A stretch of 64,000 nt of DNA from an uncultured Candidatus Saccharibacteria bacterium (GCA_938045445.1 CALIMM010000015.1:62001-126000), one strand, 5' to 3'. Positions 33,901 to 43,000 are shown, counted from the stretch's first letter. The notes: generated by a model not told the origin, from the sequence alone. Made by a program: numbers and translations.

Positions 33901-35247
33901 ATGAAAGTTGCGATTGCTGGGTACGACGTTGAGGGTCGTGCGACGTATGATTATGCGCGGCAGGTGTGGCCTGCGGCGGAGATTGTGATAGCCGATGAGC
34001 GGCGCATTGCTGATGTGCCGCCTGGGGTGGTAGATGTATTGACGGGCCCCGATGCCTTTGCTCAGCTGGGTGATGCCGATATCGTCATGCGCACCCCTGG
34101 GTTGGCACCGTGGCGGATCGAGACAGATGGGACGGTGTGGTCGGCTACGAATGAGTTCTTCGCACGCTGCCCCGCGCTGATCATTGGCGTGACAGGCACA
34201 AAGGGCAAGGGTACAACGGTGAGCCTCATCGCTGCTATGCTGCAAGCCCTTGGGCGCACCGTCCATGTGGTGGGCAATATTGGCCAGCCAGCCTTGGCAC
34301 AGCTGGGGCAGATTAGCCCAGATGATGTGGTCGTGTATGAGCTGAGTAGCTTCCAGCTGTGGGATGCCGAGCGCTCACCGCAGATCGCGGTGGTGCTGAT
34401 GATTGAGCCCGACCATCTCGACAAGCACGTTAATTTTGCCGAGTATGTCGATGCCAAGGCGAACATTCGGCGGCACCAGCGGCCAGGTGATGTGTGTATT
34501 TATCATCCGAGCAACCCATATGCCGCGCAGATCGCGGAGTCGCTCGACACGGACGTTGCGCGTGGCAGCCTGGGTACGCCACCACCGGCGTATCGCTATG
34601 GCACGCCGGATGATGGGCTAGTGTATGTGAAAGATGGTGCCTTTTGGCAGGGTGAGCGGCGGCTTTGCGCAACGGATCGCCTGCAACTGCCGGGTGCTCA
34701 CAATATTGAAAATGCTTGTGCCGCGCTGAGCGCAGTGCTGGCCTTCGACCCACAGGCTGTGCCGCAGCGCCTAGCGGAGGGGCTGGCGAGCTTTGTTGGC
34801 TTGCCACATCGCTTGGCCTTCGTGGCAGAGCAAGGCGAGGTACGCTATTATGACGATAGTATTGCTACCACACCGGGCAGTGCCATCGCAGCGCTGCGTG
34901 CCTTTGCAGAGCCCAAAGTGCTCATTGTTGGTGGGGCAGACAAAGGTGGTGATTACGAGCCACTGGCACAAGAGGTGTATGCTCAAGGTGAGGCCGTCCG
35001 CGCTATCATTACGATGGGGGCGAATGCTTCGGCGATTGCAGCGGTATTACAAAACTATGATGTTGCTGCGCCTATCATAACACTTGGTAGTGTGCCTATG
35101 ACAGAGGTCGTGGATGCCGCTCGGCAGCAGGCCGAGCCGGGTGATGTCGTCATCCTAAGCCCCGCTGCCGCGAGCTTCGACCAATACCGTAGCTATGCCG
35201 ACCGTGGTGAGCAATTTATTGCAGCGGTGCAGGGTGGTGGAGTGTAA
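33901..35247 (+). CDS. murD: UDP-N-acetylmuramoylalanine-D-glutamate ligase
   Basis: MurD adds D-glutamate to UDP-MurNAc-L-alanine in the cytoplasm. The 448-residue protein has the N-terminal UDP-binding domain, the ATP loop GVTGTKGKGTTVSLIAAML (about residues 96-114), the central catalytic region with ELSSFQLW and the PDHLDKHVNFAEYVDAK motif, and the C-terminal domain with YYDDSIATTPGSAIAAL and the LSPAAASFDQYRSYADRG signature. The length is normal. The predicted leaderless start codon agrees with family alignment. Other mur genes are not in the window. Confidence 0.97.
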   Translation: MKVAIAGYDVEGRATYDYARQVWPAAEIVIADERRIADVPPGVVDVLTGPDAFAQLGDADIVMRTPGLAPWRIETDGTVWSATNEFFARCPALIIGVTGTKGKGTTVSLIAAMLQALGRTVHVVGNIGQPALAQLGQISPDDVVVYELSSFQLWDAERSPQIAVVLMIEPDHLDKHVNFAEYVDAKANIRRHQRPGDVCIYHPSNPYAAQIAESLDTDVARGSLGTPPPAYRYGTPDDGLVYVKDGAFWQGERRLCATDRLQLPGAHNIENACAALSAVLAFDPQAVPQRLAEGLASFVGLPHRLAFVAEQGEVRYYDDSIATTPGSAIAALRAFAEPKVLIVGGADKGGDYEPLAQEVYAQGEAVRAIITMGANASAIAAVLQNYDVAAPIITLGSVPMTEVVDAARQQAEPGDVVILSPAAASFDQYRSYADRGEQFIAAVQGGGV

Positions 35248-35274
35248 GCTATTTTGCAATTGAGCAGGATATAC

Positions 35275-35280
35275 TATAAT
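35275..35280 (+). promoter_or_regulatory. -10 element for the HtpX-like protease gene
   Basis: TATAAT 50 bases upstream of the ATG; TTGCAA at 35254-35259 is a possible -35 with a short 15-base spacer. Confidence 0.45.
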
Positions 35281-35330
35281 ATATACAAATAACTATATAA
35301 CTGATACAAGATAAGGAATCGAATAGCCCA

Positions 35331-36293
35331 ATGAATCAGCAACCATATACCAACTCACCGCAGCCTGCCGCCGCGCCGCAGTATAGCAAGGGGCAGCTTG
35401 CCGTGGCCCGTGCTGCTATGTCTAGCGACAACACCGTGCTGGCAGTCACCTTTATTGGCTTCTTTTTTATGACGTCGGCGTATTTTATTTTTACGGCGCT
35501 GGCCGAGCATTTTAGCGTAGAAGGTACTGGTGTGGAGGCAGAGCAAGTCCCACTCTGGCTGAGGCTTATTATAGCTTTGTTTAGTGGTGCTATTCTCTTT
35601 GGTGTCATCCTTCTTGTCGGGATGTTTTTCATCCGGATGGAGCGGCAGAAGATGCTGGGAAATGCTATGCAAGTAGAGTATAGCGATTATGCGTGGCTGC
35701 GCGACTGGGCCAACGTCACGGCGGCCGACCTCGGTTTGCCACGGGTAGAGATTTTCGTCACGCAGAACCCGGTCATCAATGCCTATGCCTTTGGCTTCAT
35801 GAATCCATACTGTATTGTGCTGCATTCTGGTTCGATTCGCTACCTCACGCCCGATGAGCTCAAGGCAGTCGTTATTCACGAGATGGGGCACATTAAGTAC
35901 AAGCACACCGTGGCTATGCTGTACTTGCAGCCGTTCTTGGCATTGCCGTTTGTCTCCTCGGTGTCTGGCTGGCTAGCGGGCTTTTGGCAGCGCCGCACTG
36001 AGTATACGGCTGACCGCTTGGCGCTTACCTATACCGAAGATCCAGAGCTCGTCAAGAATGCGCTCGTCAAGGTGCACATTGGCCCTGATGTGGCAGAGGG
36101 TATGAACGAGACTGCTCGCCAGTGGCAGCGCTATACCGCCAACCGGCCAATGAACCGCTTTGCCCAGACCTTGAGCGATCACCCATACCTCGTGCGCCGG
36201 CTTGACCACATTGATGAGATGACCGCTAAACTCCTTACGCCCCAAGCACCAGCTGCACCAGTCCAGCCCACGACACCAGTCCAGCCGCAGTAG
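35331..36293 (+). CDS. htpX: M48-family (HtpX-like) membrane metalloprotease
   Basis: HtpX-type proteases degrade misfolded membrane proteins. The 320-residue protein has two N-terminal membrane helices (about residues 36-57 and 76-101), the zinc motif HEMGH at about residues 183-187 in VVIHEMGHIKYKHT, a further hydrophobic pair, and the downstream zinc-ligand glutamate in RRTEYTADRLAL. A C-terminal P/T/A-rich tail (APAAPVQPTTPVQPQ) is extra. AAGGA lies 13 bases before the ATG, so the SD is weak. The paralog identity (HtpX or another M48 member) is likely but not certain. Confidence 0.9.
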   Translation: MNQQPYTNSPQPAAAPQYSKGQLAVARAAMSSDNTVLAVTFIGFFFMTSAYFIFTALAEHFSVEGTGVEAEQVPLWLRLIIALFSGAILFGVILLVGMFFIRMERQKMLGNAMQVEYSDYAWLRDWANVTAADLGLPRVEIFVTQNPVINAYAFGFMNPYCIVLHSGSIRYLTPDELKAVVIHEMGHIKYKHTVAMLYLQPFLALPFVSSVSGWLAGFWQRRTEYTADRLALTYTEDPELVKNALVKVHIGPDVAEGMNETARQWQRYTANRPMNRFAQTLSDHPYLVRRLDHIDEMTAKLLTPQAPAAPVQPTTPVQPQ

Positions 36294-36327
36294 GGGAGTC
36301 GCGAGGCGACGCAATGCTGCTTACATT

Positions 36328-36358
36328 AGAGGCCACTATCCGTACGATGGCGGCCTCT
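36328..36358 (+). terminator. Probable terminator after the HtpX-like gene
   Basis: AGAGGCC (36328-36334) pairs with GGCCTCT (36352-36358), followed by TGGTTTTG. The rest of 36359-36632 shows nothing I can support. Confidence 0.5.
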
Positions 36359-36632
36359 TGGTTTTGCTCTATACCTACGATAGTGCACACTTCGACCAAA
36401 GGTTCATCGATCACTTGTGCCTTTCCCTTTTGTTGTTCCTCTTCTCAAGCGATGCATCTCTCTGGATTATAAGCTTGCCAGTATCAGCGCTGAAAATATC
36501 GTTATAGCAACGAGATTTCACACCCTGTCTAAACGAAATAATTGAGTGAGCGAACGCGTAGCGATACGCTGTGAGATGTGTGCCCAGCAATGCTTTATGC
36601 TGCATAGTAGAGCCAGCCCTCCAAGAGTGCGG

Positions 36633-36638
36633 TATAAT
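36633..36638 (+). promoter_or_regulatory. -10 element for prfB, predicted leaderless
   Basis: TATAAT followed by six bases and the ATG at 36645. It lies inside the longer upstream open frame and so rules out earlier starts. Confidence 0.65.
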
Positions 36639-36644
36639 AGACGT

Positions 36645-37733
36645 ATGCAACCACTCAAAAAGCGCGCCGCACAGCTCCTCGCCGACATCCTCGATGCGAT
36701 TAATCGTTTGCAGATTACCGACAAAGCTACTCAGCTCACTCAGCTCGAGGCGCAGCTGGCCGACTCGCAAATTTGGGCCAATCCAGCCCACGCTCAGCAG
36801 GTGTCGCGCCAGGCAGCAGCACTGCGGGGGCAGATAGAGCCGTGGCAGGTGCTGCAGGCCCAGGCGAGCGACATTGTGGAGCTGATGGATCTGGGCGACG
36901 ACTCAATGATACCAGAGTTCGAGCAGCAGCTTGCCGCCCTCGAGCACGACTACCAAGCGCGCCACCGCGACCTCCTCTACAGTGGTGAGCATGATGATCA
37001 ACCGGCTATTATCAAGATTAGCGCTGGGGCTGGCGGTACCGATGCGCAGGATTGGGCAGCAATGCTCGAGCGGATGTACCTGCGCTTTGCCGAGCAGCAT
37101 AGCCTTCAAGCGGAGCTTCTCGAGCGCTCGACGGGGGAAGAAGCTGGCATCAAGAGTGCGACATACAGCCTCCATGGTGCGTATGCCTATGGCCAGCTGC
37201 GCAGCGAGCATGGCGTGCACCGCCTGGTGCGGCTCAGCCCGTTTAATGCCGACCATTTGCGCCAGACAAGCTTTGCTTTGGTGGAGGTGATGCCAGAAAT
37301 CGCTGAGCCCGAGCAGGTGCAGCTTGAGGACAAAGACCTCCGGATCGACGTCTACCGCAGTGGTGGCAAAGGTGGGCAGGGCGTTAATACGACCGACTCG
37401 GCCGTGCGCGTTACCCATCTACCCACCGGCATCGTCGTTGCCATCCAAAACGAACGCAGCCAGATCCAAAACCGCGAGACGGCCCTCACTATCCTGCGCT
37501 CGCGCCTCGCTCAGCTCCAGCACGAGCAGCAAGCCGCCAGCCTGGCCGACCTCCGCACCGGTGAGTCCGCTAGCTGGGGTGCACAGATCCGCAACTATGT
37601 GCTTCATCCCTATACCCTCGTCAAAGACACTCGCACCAAACACGAAGCCCACGACGCCCAAGCTGTCCTCGACGGCGCCATCGACGGCTTTATCGAGGCA
37701 TATTTGGCGATGGGGGTGGGGGAGAAGTCGTAG
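36645..37733 (+). CDS. prfB: Peptide chain release factor 2
   Basis: RF2 terminates translation at UAA and UGA. The 362-residue protein has the SPF codon-recognition tripeptide (in LVRLSPFNADHL) that marks RF2 rather than RF1, and the catalytic GGQ in SGGKGGQGVNTTDSAVRV. The start at 36645 (MQPLKKRAAQ) follows a -10 by six bases. The reading frame is continuous: there is no in-frame TGA and so no programmed +1 frameshift of the E. coli type. prfB-ftsE-ftsX is a widely conserved gene order, present here intact. Confidence 0.97.
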   Translation: MQPLKKRAAQLLADILDAINRLQITDKATQLTQLEAQLADSQIWANPAHAQQVSRQAAALRGQIEPWQVLQAQASDIVELMDLGDDSMIPEFEQQLAALEHDYQARHRDLLYSGEHDDQPAIIKISAGAGGTDAQDWAAMLERMYLRFAEQHSLQAELLERSTGEEAGIKSATYSLHGAYAYGQLRSEHGVHRLVRLSPFNADHLRQTSFALVEVMPEIAEPEQVQLEDKDLRIDVYRSGGKGGQGVNTTDSAVRVTHLPTGIVVAIQNERSQIQNRETALTILRSRLAQLQHEQQAASLADLRTGESASWGAQIRNYVLHPYTLVKDTRTKHEAHDAQAVLDGAIDGFIEAYLAMGVGEKS

Positions 37734-37762
37734 CTTTCTCGCTTCATCCCTCAGCCGTATGC

Positions 37763-37768
37763 TATACT
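37763..37768 (+). promoter_or_regulatory. -10 element for ftsE, predicted leaderless
   Basis: TATACT preceded by TGC, six bases, then a GTG start codon at 37775. No SD. Confidence 0.6.
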
Positions 37769-37774
37769 GGTATA

Positions 37775-38458
37775 GTGATATTGTTAGACAGAGTAACCAA
37801 ACGGTATGATAAGGATGCCAAGCCGGCGCTTGATCGGGTAAGTTTACATGTTGAGCCCAATGAGTTTGTCGTTATTATTGGCACGAGCGGGGCGGGCAAG
37901 AGCACGCTTCTTAAGCTCCTCACTCGCGAAGAGAAGCCCACAACGGGTAAGATTGTGGTCGGTGGTATCGACTACGACACCTTGAAAGATAAGCATATTC
38001 CATTGCTGCGCCGCAAGATTGGTGTGGTGTTTCAGGATTTCAAGCTGTTGCCGCAGCGCACGGTGTTTGAGAACGTTGCCTTTGCGCTGGAGATTGCAGG
38101 TATGAGCAACCGCGAGATCAAGAACACAGTACCTAAGGTGATCGATCTCGTCGGCCTCCAGGGCAAAGAGAAGCAATTTCCGCATCAGCTCAGTGGTGGT
38201 GAACGCCAGCGGGTGGCGATTGCCCGTGCCGTTGTGCGCCAGCCCAAGATTCTTATCGCTGATGAGCCCACTGGCAACCTCGACCCTAAGCATAGCTGGG
38301 ATATCGTCCGTTTGCTCGAGAAGATTAATAAATATGGCACGACCGTGCTGCTGACCACCCACAATGTCGAGATTGTTAACCGGCTCAAGCGCCGCGTCAT
38401 CACCATTGAGCATGGCAAGATCACGCATGACCAAGCCAGAGGGAGTTACCGCCAATGA
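37775..38458 (+). CDS. ftsE: Cell division ATP-binding protein FtsE
   Basis: FtsE is the ATPase of the FtsEX complex, which controls peptidoglycan hydrolases at the division site instead of transporting a substrate. The 227-residue protein has Walker A GTSGAGKST at residues 36-44, the Q-loop in VVFQDFKLLPQRTV, signature LSGGERQR and Walker B ILIADEPTGNLDP. It starts with GTG. The last four bases overlap the ftsX start (ATGA), so the pair is translationally coupled. Confidence 0.97.
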   Translation: MILLDRVTKRYDKDAKPALDRVSLHVEPNEFVVIIGTSGAGKSTLLKLLTREEKPTTGKIVVGGIDYDTLKDKHIPLLRRKIGVVFQDFKLLPQRTVFENVAFALEIAGMSNREIKNTVPKVIDLVGLQGKEKQFPHQLSGGERQRVAIARAVVRQPKILIADEPTGNLDPKHSWDIVRLLEKINKYGTTVLLTTHNVEIVNRLKRRVITIEHGKITHDQARGSYRQ

Positions 38459-39435
38459 GCCGCCGCAAAGATACCGCCCGTGCCCTGATGCAGCAAAAGC
38501 GCCGCCGTCGCCAGTGGCTGACGTTTGTCCGGATGTGCCGCTATGGCGTTAATAACTTTAGCCGCAACGCCTGGCTGACGGTTGCTGCCACGCTTGTGAT
38601 GACGATTACACTGCTGATTGTCTTTACTACCTTTGTTGCGCAGCGCTCGCTGGCCGACACCGCCCAGGCTATCAACAAGGATATCGATCGCTCGATTTAC
38701 CTCCGCCCTGATGTCTCGGAGGAGCGCGCTCAGCCAGTGCTGGTGAGTTTGCGCCGCCTCAGCAATGTCGAGTCAGTCCGCTTCATTAGCACCGAGGAAG
38801 CCAAGGAGCAATTTGCCAAGGCTAATAAGGACGATGAGGCTAAACTGAACGCCCTTAAGGAGGCGACGAATTCACTGCCCGCGACGATCCGCATCACGCT
38901 GCACGACAATAACGATACATCGCAGCTGATAGACTTCGTCAATACCAATTCTGCGCTCAAACCTTTGATTAGCGCCACTCAAACGCCGACCTTTATGAGC
39001 CAGCGGCGCAACGGTACGACGCGCATCGCAGAGTGGACGCATATGTCGCAAAAGGCTGGAGTAGCGGCTAGTGTGCTCTTTATCGCTATTTCATTCTTGA
39101 TTATCTTCAATACCATCCGTATGGCCATCTTCAACCGGCGCGATGAGATCGAGATGATGAAGCTGATTGGCGCCGACCGGGGCTTTATTCGCGGGCCATT
39201 CCTCGTGGAGGCAGTGGTGTATGGGGTGATCGCCGCGGTGATCGCAACTACTCTGGGCATTATTACGCTCTTCCTCTCGGGCAATTCGCTCAAGAAGTGG
39301 GGGGTGGCTCTCCAGCCCACGATTGATATGGCAGCATCCTACTGGTGGCTTATTGCCCTGGTGATGATGGCACTAGGCGCATGCATTGGCGTCATCTCAT
39401 CGCTGGTGGCCACCCGCCGTTACCTAAAGATTTAG
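38455..39435 (+). CDS. ftsX: Cell division protein FtsX
   Basis: FtsX is the membrane half of FtsEX and transmits ATPase movement to a wall hydrolase outside the cell. The 326-residue protein has a basic N-terminus, a first membrane helix (WLTVAATLVMTITLLIVFTT), an extracytoplasmic loop domain (about residues 70-190) that would bind the hydrolase, then three more helices with the FtsX core (FNRRDEIEMMKLIGADRGFIRG). The PcsB-like protein encoded 60 bases downstream is its probable partner, as in streptococci. Confidence 0.97.
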   Translation: MSRRKDTARALMQQKRRRRQWLTFVRMCRYGVNNFSRNAWLTVAATLVMTITLLIVFTTFVAQRSLADTAQAINKDIDRSIYLRPDVSEERAQPVLVSLRRLSNVESVRFISTEEAKEQFAKANKDDEAKLNALKEATNSLPATIRITLHDNNDTSQLIDFVNTNSALKPLISATQTPTFMSQRRNGTTRIAEWTHMSQKAGVAASVLFIAISFLIIFNTIRMAIFNRRDEIEMMKLIGADRGFIRGPFLVEAVVYGVIAAVIATTLGIITLFLSGNSLKKWGVALQPTIDMAASYWWLIALVMMALGACIGVISSLVATRRYLKI

Positions 39436-39458
39436 CATTGATACAAAGGAGGCCCGTG

Positions 39459-39487
39459 TTGACAAAGCACACACCGCTTGTTACCAT
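39459..39487 (+). promoter_or_regulatory. Consensus promoter of the PcsB-like gene, predicted leaderless
   Basis: TTGACA (39459-39464), a 17-base spacer and TACCAT (39482-39487), then seven bases and the ATG at 39495. AAAGGAGG at 39445-39452 lies six bases before the TTG of the -35 itself, so transcripts reading through from ftsX could start translation there instead. Confidence 0.75.
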
Positions 39488-39494
39488 AAGAAAT

Positions 39495-40748
39495 ATGAAA
39501 CAATCCACCACATCTGTTTCGCGTGCCCACACTGCTGTGGCCGCACCTAAGAAAACCAAGGGGCTTGCCACCAAGTCGGTCATCGTGGCGGCTGCCGTAA
39601 TTATGGCGCTCAGTACGCCAGTCAGCACCTACCTCGGGGTGACCACCGGGACTGCTTCTGCTGTGTCGCAGGAGGAGTATCAGCGACAGATCGATGCGCT
39701 CAATAAGGAGATTGGGCAGTATCAGTCGCAGGCCAAGGAGCTGAACGAGAAGGCAAAGAGCTTGCAAAATGAGCTCGAAGTCTTGTCGAAGCAGAAGGCA
39801 ATGATCCAAGCGCAGATTGATATCAGCCAGAAGAAGCACGACCAACTGCAAGAGAAAATCGCCCAGACCAAGCGCGACATCAAGGCTAACCAAGACGCCT
39901 TGGGCGACACGCTGGCCGATATGTACGTCGACCGCACCATTAGCCCGCTGGAGATGCTCGCCAGCAGCCGGAGTCTTGGCGACTATGTGGTGGAGCAAGA
40001 TCGCCGCGATAGCATCCAGACCACGCTGAGCGAGACGATCACCCGGGTCAATAAGCTCAAGAAGCAGCTAGAAGAGCAAAAGAAGGAAGTCGAGCGTGTC
40101 TTGGCCGACCAAAAGAACGCCCGCGAAGCCCTCGCTGCCAAAGAGCGCGAGCAGGCCGACCTCCTTGCTCGCACGCAAAATGAAGAAGCAAACTATCAAA
40201 AGCTCACCGCCGACCGCGAGAGCGAGAAAGCCCGCGTCCAGAAGGCACAGCAGGATGCCATCCAAGCGGCCATCCGCAACGCTGGCGGTGGTGGTTCACT
40301 TGGTATTACCTCTGGTGATGGCTCGATGGGTGGCTACCCATGGGCCGGTGGCTGTACCGTTGATGCCAATGCGCTGTCGCACGGTGGCGCATCCGGTGGT
40401 GGTGAAGACCCACTGGGTTATGGTTGCCGCCAGTGTGTAAGTTACACCGCTTGGAAGACTTACCAAAAGACTGGCTACGCACCACGCTACTGGGGCAATG
40501 CCAATATGTGGCCAGCTGCCGCTCGCAATGCTGGCTTCTCGACGGGCCGCACCCCACGGGCCAATGCCCTTGGCGTCATCTCGGCAGGGCAGTATGGGCA
40601 TATCGTCTACATCGAAGGCTACGACGCTGGCAGTAACACCGTCCACATTAGCCAGTTCAACTACCTCAACGCCGGCGGCCCTGGTTGGGGCCACTACAGC
40701 GAAATGACCGTACCCGCCAGTACGTATGATACGTATATCTATCTGTAG
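39495..40748 (+). CDS. PcsB-like peptidoglycan hydrolase (coiled coil plus CHAP domain)
   Basis: This 417-residue secreted protein has a basic N-terminus and signal helix (SVIVAAAVIMALSTPVSTYLG, about 28-48), a long coiled coil (about 60-260) and a C-terminal CHAP amidase/endopeptidase domain. The catalytic cysteine is in YGCRQCVSYTAWK, and the histidine is in GHIVYIEGY. This is the PcsB/RipC-type layout in which FtsEX activates a hydrolase via its coiled coil. The gene follows ftsEX by 60 bases. Two starts are possible: the leaderless ATG at 39495, which I prefer, or a TTG at 39459 with an excellent SD. A terminator follows at 40772-40802. Confidence 0.93.
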   Translation: MKQSTTSVSRAHTAVAAPKKTKGLATKSVIVAAAVIMALSTPVSTYLGVTTGTASAVSQEEYQRQIDALNKEIGQYQSQAKELNEKAKSLQNELEVLSKQKAMIQAQIDISQKKHDQLQEKIAQTKRDIKANQDALGDTLADMYVDRTISPLEMLASSRSLGDYVVEQDRRDSIQTTLSETITRVNKLKKQLEEQKKEVERVLADQKNAREALAAKEREQADLLARTQNEEANYQKLTADRESEKARVQKAQQDAIQAAIRNAGGGGSLGITSGDGSMGGYPWAGGCTVDANALSHGGASGGGEDPLGYGCRQCVSYTAWKTYQKTGYAPRYWGNANMWPAAARNAGFSTGRTPRANALGVISAGQYGHIVYIEGYDAGSNTVHISQFNYLNAGGPGWGHYSEMTVPASTYDTYIYL

Positions 40749-40771
40749 GAGAAGATACATAGCACAAACGG

Positions 40772-40802
40772 AAACGACCACCTAAATAATGGTGGTCGTT
40801 TT
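40772..40802 (+). terminator. Intrinsic terminator after the PcsB-like gene
   Basis: AAACGACCACC (40772-40782) pairs with GGTGGTCGTTT (40791-40801), ending in a T run. Confidence 0.85.
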
Positions 40803-40833
40803 GGCTGTTTATGATAGGTGAGGGCTTATAGGC

Positions 40834-41547
40834 CTACGCTGCAGATAGGGTGGGCTGGTGCGGGGCTTCAGTTGGGGTGGTACTTATATTAGTGGTATCG
40901 CTTGCCTCAGGCGGGCTAACCCGGTAACCATACTGGTTGTACTCTGTGCCAATTGGATCATCGCTCTCGCAGCCCCGGAGGGGCTCAATATCAGTGGGCA
41001 GCTGGGCAATGTAGCTGTTGCTAAAGGCAGCGCGCGTATCAGCCTGGGCCATCTGGGCCAGCAGGGCAAAGAGATCTTTGACGTTGCTGATTGCTTCGCT
41101 TGTGCTGGGCAGCTTCTCACTACCGTAGGTAAAGCCGTGCTGCTCCTGTGCCAAGAGGTCTTGGTCAAAACCGTGGCTACAATCGCGGCAATCGAGACAG
41201 CGCTCGTAGAAATAATGCACCGAGTAGGTAATCTCACTATGTGTGATGGTGATGGGCGGCTGGTCACCACGGGCGCTATTTCTCATCCCGGCAATGATGC
41301 GTGTGAGGTTGTTGATGACGCCGTGGAGGATTTGCTCGCGCTGGTGGCGTTCGCGGTCGATGATGCGCGCAGCATTGAGCTCCTCATTGCCACGGCACGG
41401 AGCAGTCGGCAATTCGGCAACAAGCGCAAGATGCCCAACCTGGCAAGCTCGAGAGGCAGGCTCGGCAAGTGGCTGAGAACTGCCCTCAACAGTGGATAGT
41501 AATGAATAAACAGGCGCTGCTTCTGCGCTGACAACGGCAAGAGACAT
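40834..41547 (-). CDS. Hypothetical protein with a CxxCxxC cluster
   Basis: I do not recognise this 237-residue protein. It has no membrane helix. A helical middle region (ERHQREQILHGVINNLTRII) leads to a CLDCRDC cluster preceded by HYFYER and followed by SHGFDQD; with nearby histidines it could bind zinc or iron. The C-terminus is low-complexity, rich in T, P and S. GAGG seven bases before the ATG at 41547 supports the start and this strand; the overlapping plus-strand frame lacks an SD. It converges on the PcsB-like gene. Confidence 0.72.
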   Translation of the reverse strand: MSLAVVSAEAAPVYSLLSTVEGSSQPLAEPASRACQVGHLALVAELPTAPCRGNEELNAARIIDRERHQREQILHGVINNLTRIIAGMRNSARGDQPPITITHSEITYSVHYFYERCLDCRDCSHGFDQDLLAQEQHGFTYGSEKLPSTSEAISNVKDLFALLAQMAQADTRAAFSNSYIAQLPTDIEPLRGCESDDPIGTEYNQYGYRVSPPEASDTTNISTTPTEAPHQPTLSAA

Positions 41548-41652
41548 TAGATAACCTCACTCGTTTTGATTAAAGAATGGTAATTGCCTATTATACGAGG
41601 ATGAGGCAAAAATGCAAGGGGGTTGGATCCTTGGTGTGCTATTCACATTCTT

Positions 41653-41680
41653 TTGCCACACCGCCCGAGCGTAGTATAAT
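41653..41680 (+). promoter_or_regulatory. Promoter of ctpA
   Basis: TTGCCA (41653-41658), a 16-base spacer and TATAAT (41675-41680), then eight bases and the ATG at 41689. No SD; near-leaderless. Confidence 0.7.
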
Positions 41681-41688
41681 ACCATAGT

Positions 41689-42921
41689 ATGGTACAGAGT
41701 GACACGGCGAGCGCGAGCCGCTCGAAATATGACTATGATGAACCAAAAAAGCTGACTATCTCGCAGCTCACAGCCCTGCTCGTGGCGGTGCTGCTGCTGG
41801 GGGCTGGCTTTGTGGCAGGGATGCATGCTGACAAGCTCTATGCAGCGATTGCGCCAGTCTTTGGCCTCAAGGTATCGGCTGATAGCATCGACCTCAGTAG
41901 TGTGCAGCAGACCTATCGCAAGCTCAAAGCAGAATATGATGGTAAACTGGACGACACCAAGCTGATTGATGGCGCTAACCGCGGCCTAGCTGCAGCTACT
42001 GGCGACCCCTACACTACCTATATGGACAAGCAAGAGACCGAGCAGTTCGACCGTAGCCTGAGTGGCGAGGTGAGTGGTATTGGTGTGGAGATCGCGTCGC
42101 GGGGCAACCACCCAACAGTAGTGCGCGTCGTCGATGACTCACCAGCAGCCAAAGCAGGCCTGCGGGCTGGCGATATCTTCCGCAGTATTAATGGCCAATC
42201 GGTGGTGGGGCAGACCTCTGAGGTGGTGGCAAGCAAGGTGCGGGGTGAGGCTGGCACGACCGTCAAGCTGGTGATGCAGCGTGAGGAATCGACCGAGGAA
42301 TACACTATCGTCCGGGCCAAGGTGAGCGACGCCAGTGTGCGCAGCCAGATTCGCGACGGCGTGGGTATCCTCACTATTACCCGGTTTGATGACCAAACTG
42401 GCCGACTTGCGCGTCAAGCGGCAGAGCAGTTCGTCCAGCAGGGGGTGCGGGCTGTGGTGCTCGACCTACGCGACAACGGTGGCGGCTATGTAACGGCTGC
42501 TCGCGAGGTCGCAAGCCTATGGCTTGAGAACAAAGTCGTGGTGGTAGAGAAGTCTGGCGACGTCGTGCGGGACACCGTGCACAGTAGTGGCCAGGCACTG
42601 CTCAAGGGAATGAAGACGACCGTCCTCGTCAACGGCAATAGCGCCAGTGCCAGTGAGATCGTAGCGGGGGCATTGCACGATCACAAAGCAGCGACATTGC
42701 TGGGCGAAAAGACCTTCGGCAAGGGCACCGTGCAGCAGTTGTTTGATCTGCCTGATGGCCGTAAACTCAAGATTACCGTGGCGCGTTGGTATACCCCAAA
42801 TGGCCGCAATATCTCGCAGGGCGGCATTGCGCCAGATACTGAGGTCAAAATGAGCACCGATGATCGCAACGCTGGCCGCGACCCACAGCTCGATAGCGCA
42901 CTGCAAAAGTTCGCAGAATAG
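41689..42921 (+). CDS. ctpA: Carboxyl-terminal processing protease (S41 family)
   Basis: CtpA-type proteases trim or degrade envelope proteins from their C-termini. The 410-residue protein has an N-terminal membrane anchor (ALLVAVLLLGAGFVAGMHA), a PDZ domain (about residues 125-215, with GIGVEIASRGNHPTVVRV and SPAAKAGLRAGDIF) and the S41 core. The catalytic serine is in NGNSASASEIVAGAL (about residue 320) and the lysine in GEKTFGKGTVQ (about 344), so the Ser-Lys dyad is intact. It could regulate wall hydrolases such as the PcsB-like protein nearby; that link is inference. Confidence 0.95.
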   Translation: MVQSDTASASRSKYDYDEPKKLTISQLTALLVAVLLLGAGFVAGMHADKLYAAIAPVFGLKVSADSIDLSSVQQTYRKLKAEYDGKLDDTKLIDGANRGLAAATGDPYTTYMDKQETEQFDRSLSGEVSGIGVEIASRGNHPTVVRVVDDSPAAKAGLRAGDIFRSINGQSVVGQTSEVVASKVRGEAGTTVKLVMQREESTEEYTIVRAKVSDASVRSQIRDGVGILTITRFDDQTGRLARQAAEQFVQQGVRAVVLDLRDNGGGYVTAAREVASLWLENKVVVVEKSGDVVRDTVHSSGQALLKGMKTTVLVNGNSASASEIVAGALHDHKAATLLGEKTFGKGTVQQLFDLPDGRKLKITVARWYTPNGRNISQGGIAPDTEVKMSTDDRNAGRDPQLDSALQKFAE

Positions 42922-42963
42922 ACATATATCCAACAAAATGCAAACAATTGTTCGCCAAAAGTA

Positions 42964-42992
42964 TTGTATTTGCCTCGTATCTACGCTACCAT
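42964..42992 (+). promoter_or_regulatory. Promoter of the lone receiver gene
   Basis: TTGTAT (42964-42969), a 17-base spacer and TACCAT (42987-42992), then eight bases and the ATG at 43001. Confidence 0.5.
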
Positions 42993-43000
42993 AAAGGCAT

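Noticed and set aside
33680..33904. 74-codon plus-strand ORF starting TTG
   Set aside because: No SD, runs through the murD promoter, and the product is not protein-like enough.
36645..36760. Programmed +1 frameshift in prfB
   Set aside because: The frame is continuous and no in-frame TGA with an internal SD is present.
40858..41499. 213-codon plus-strand ORF
   Set aside because: Antisense to the CxxCxxC protein gene, which has a good SD; the plus frame has none.
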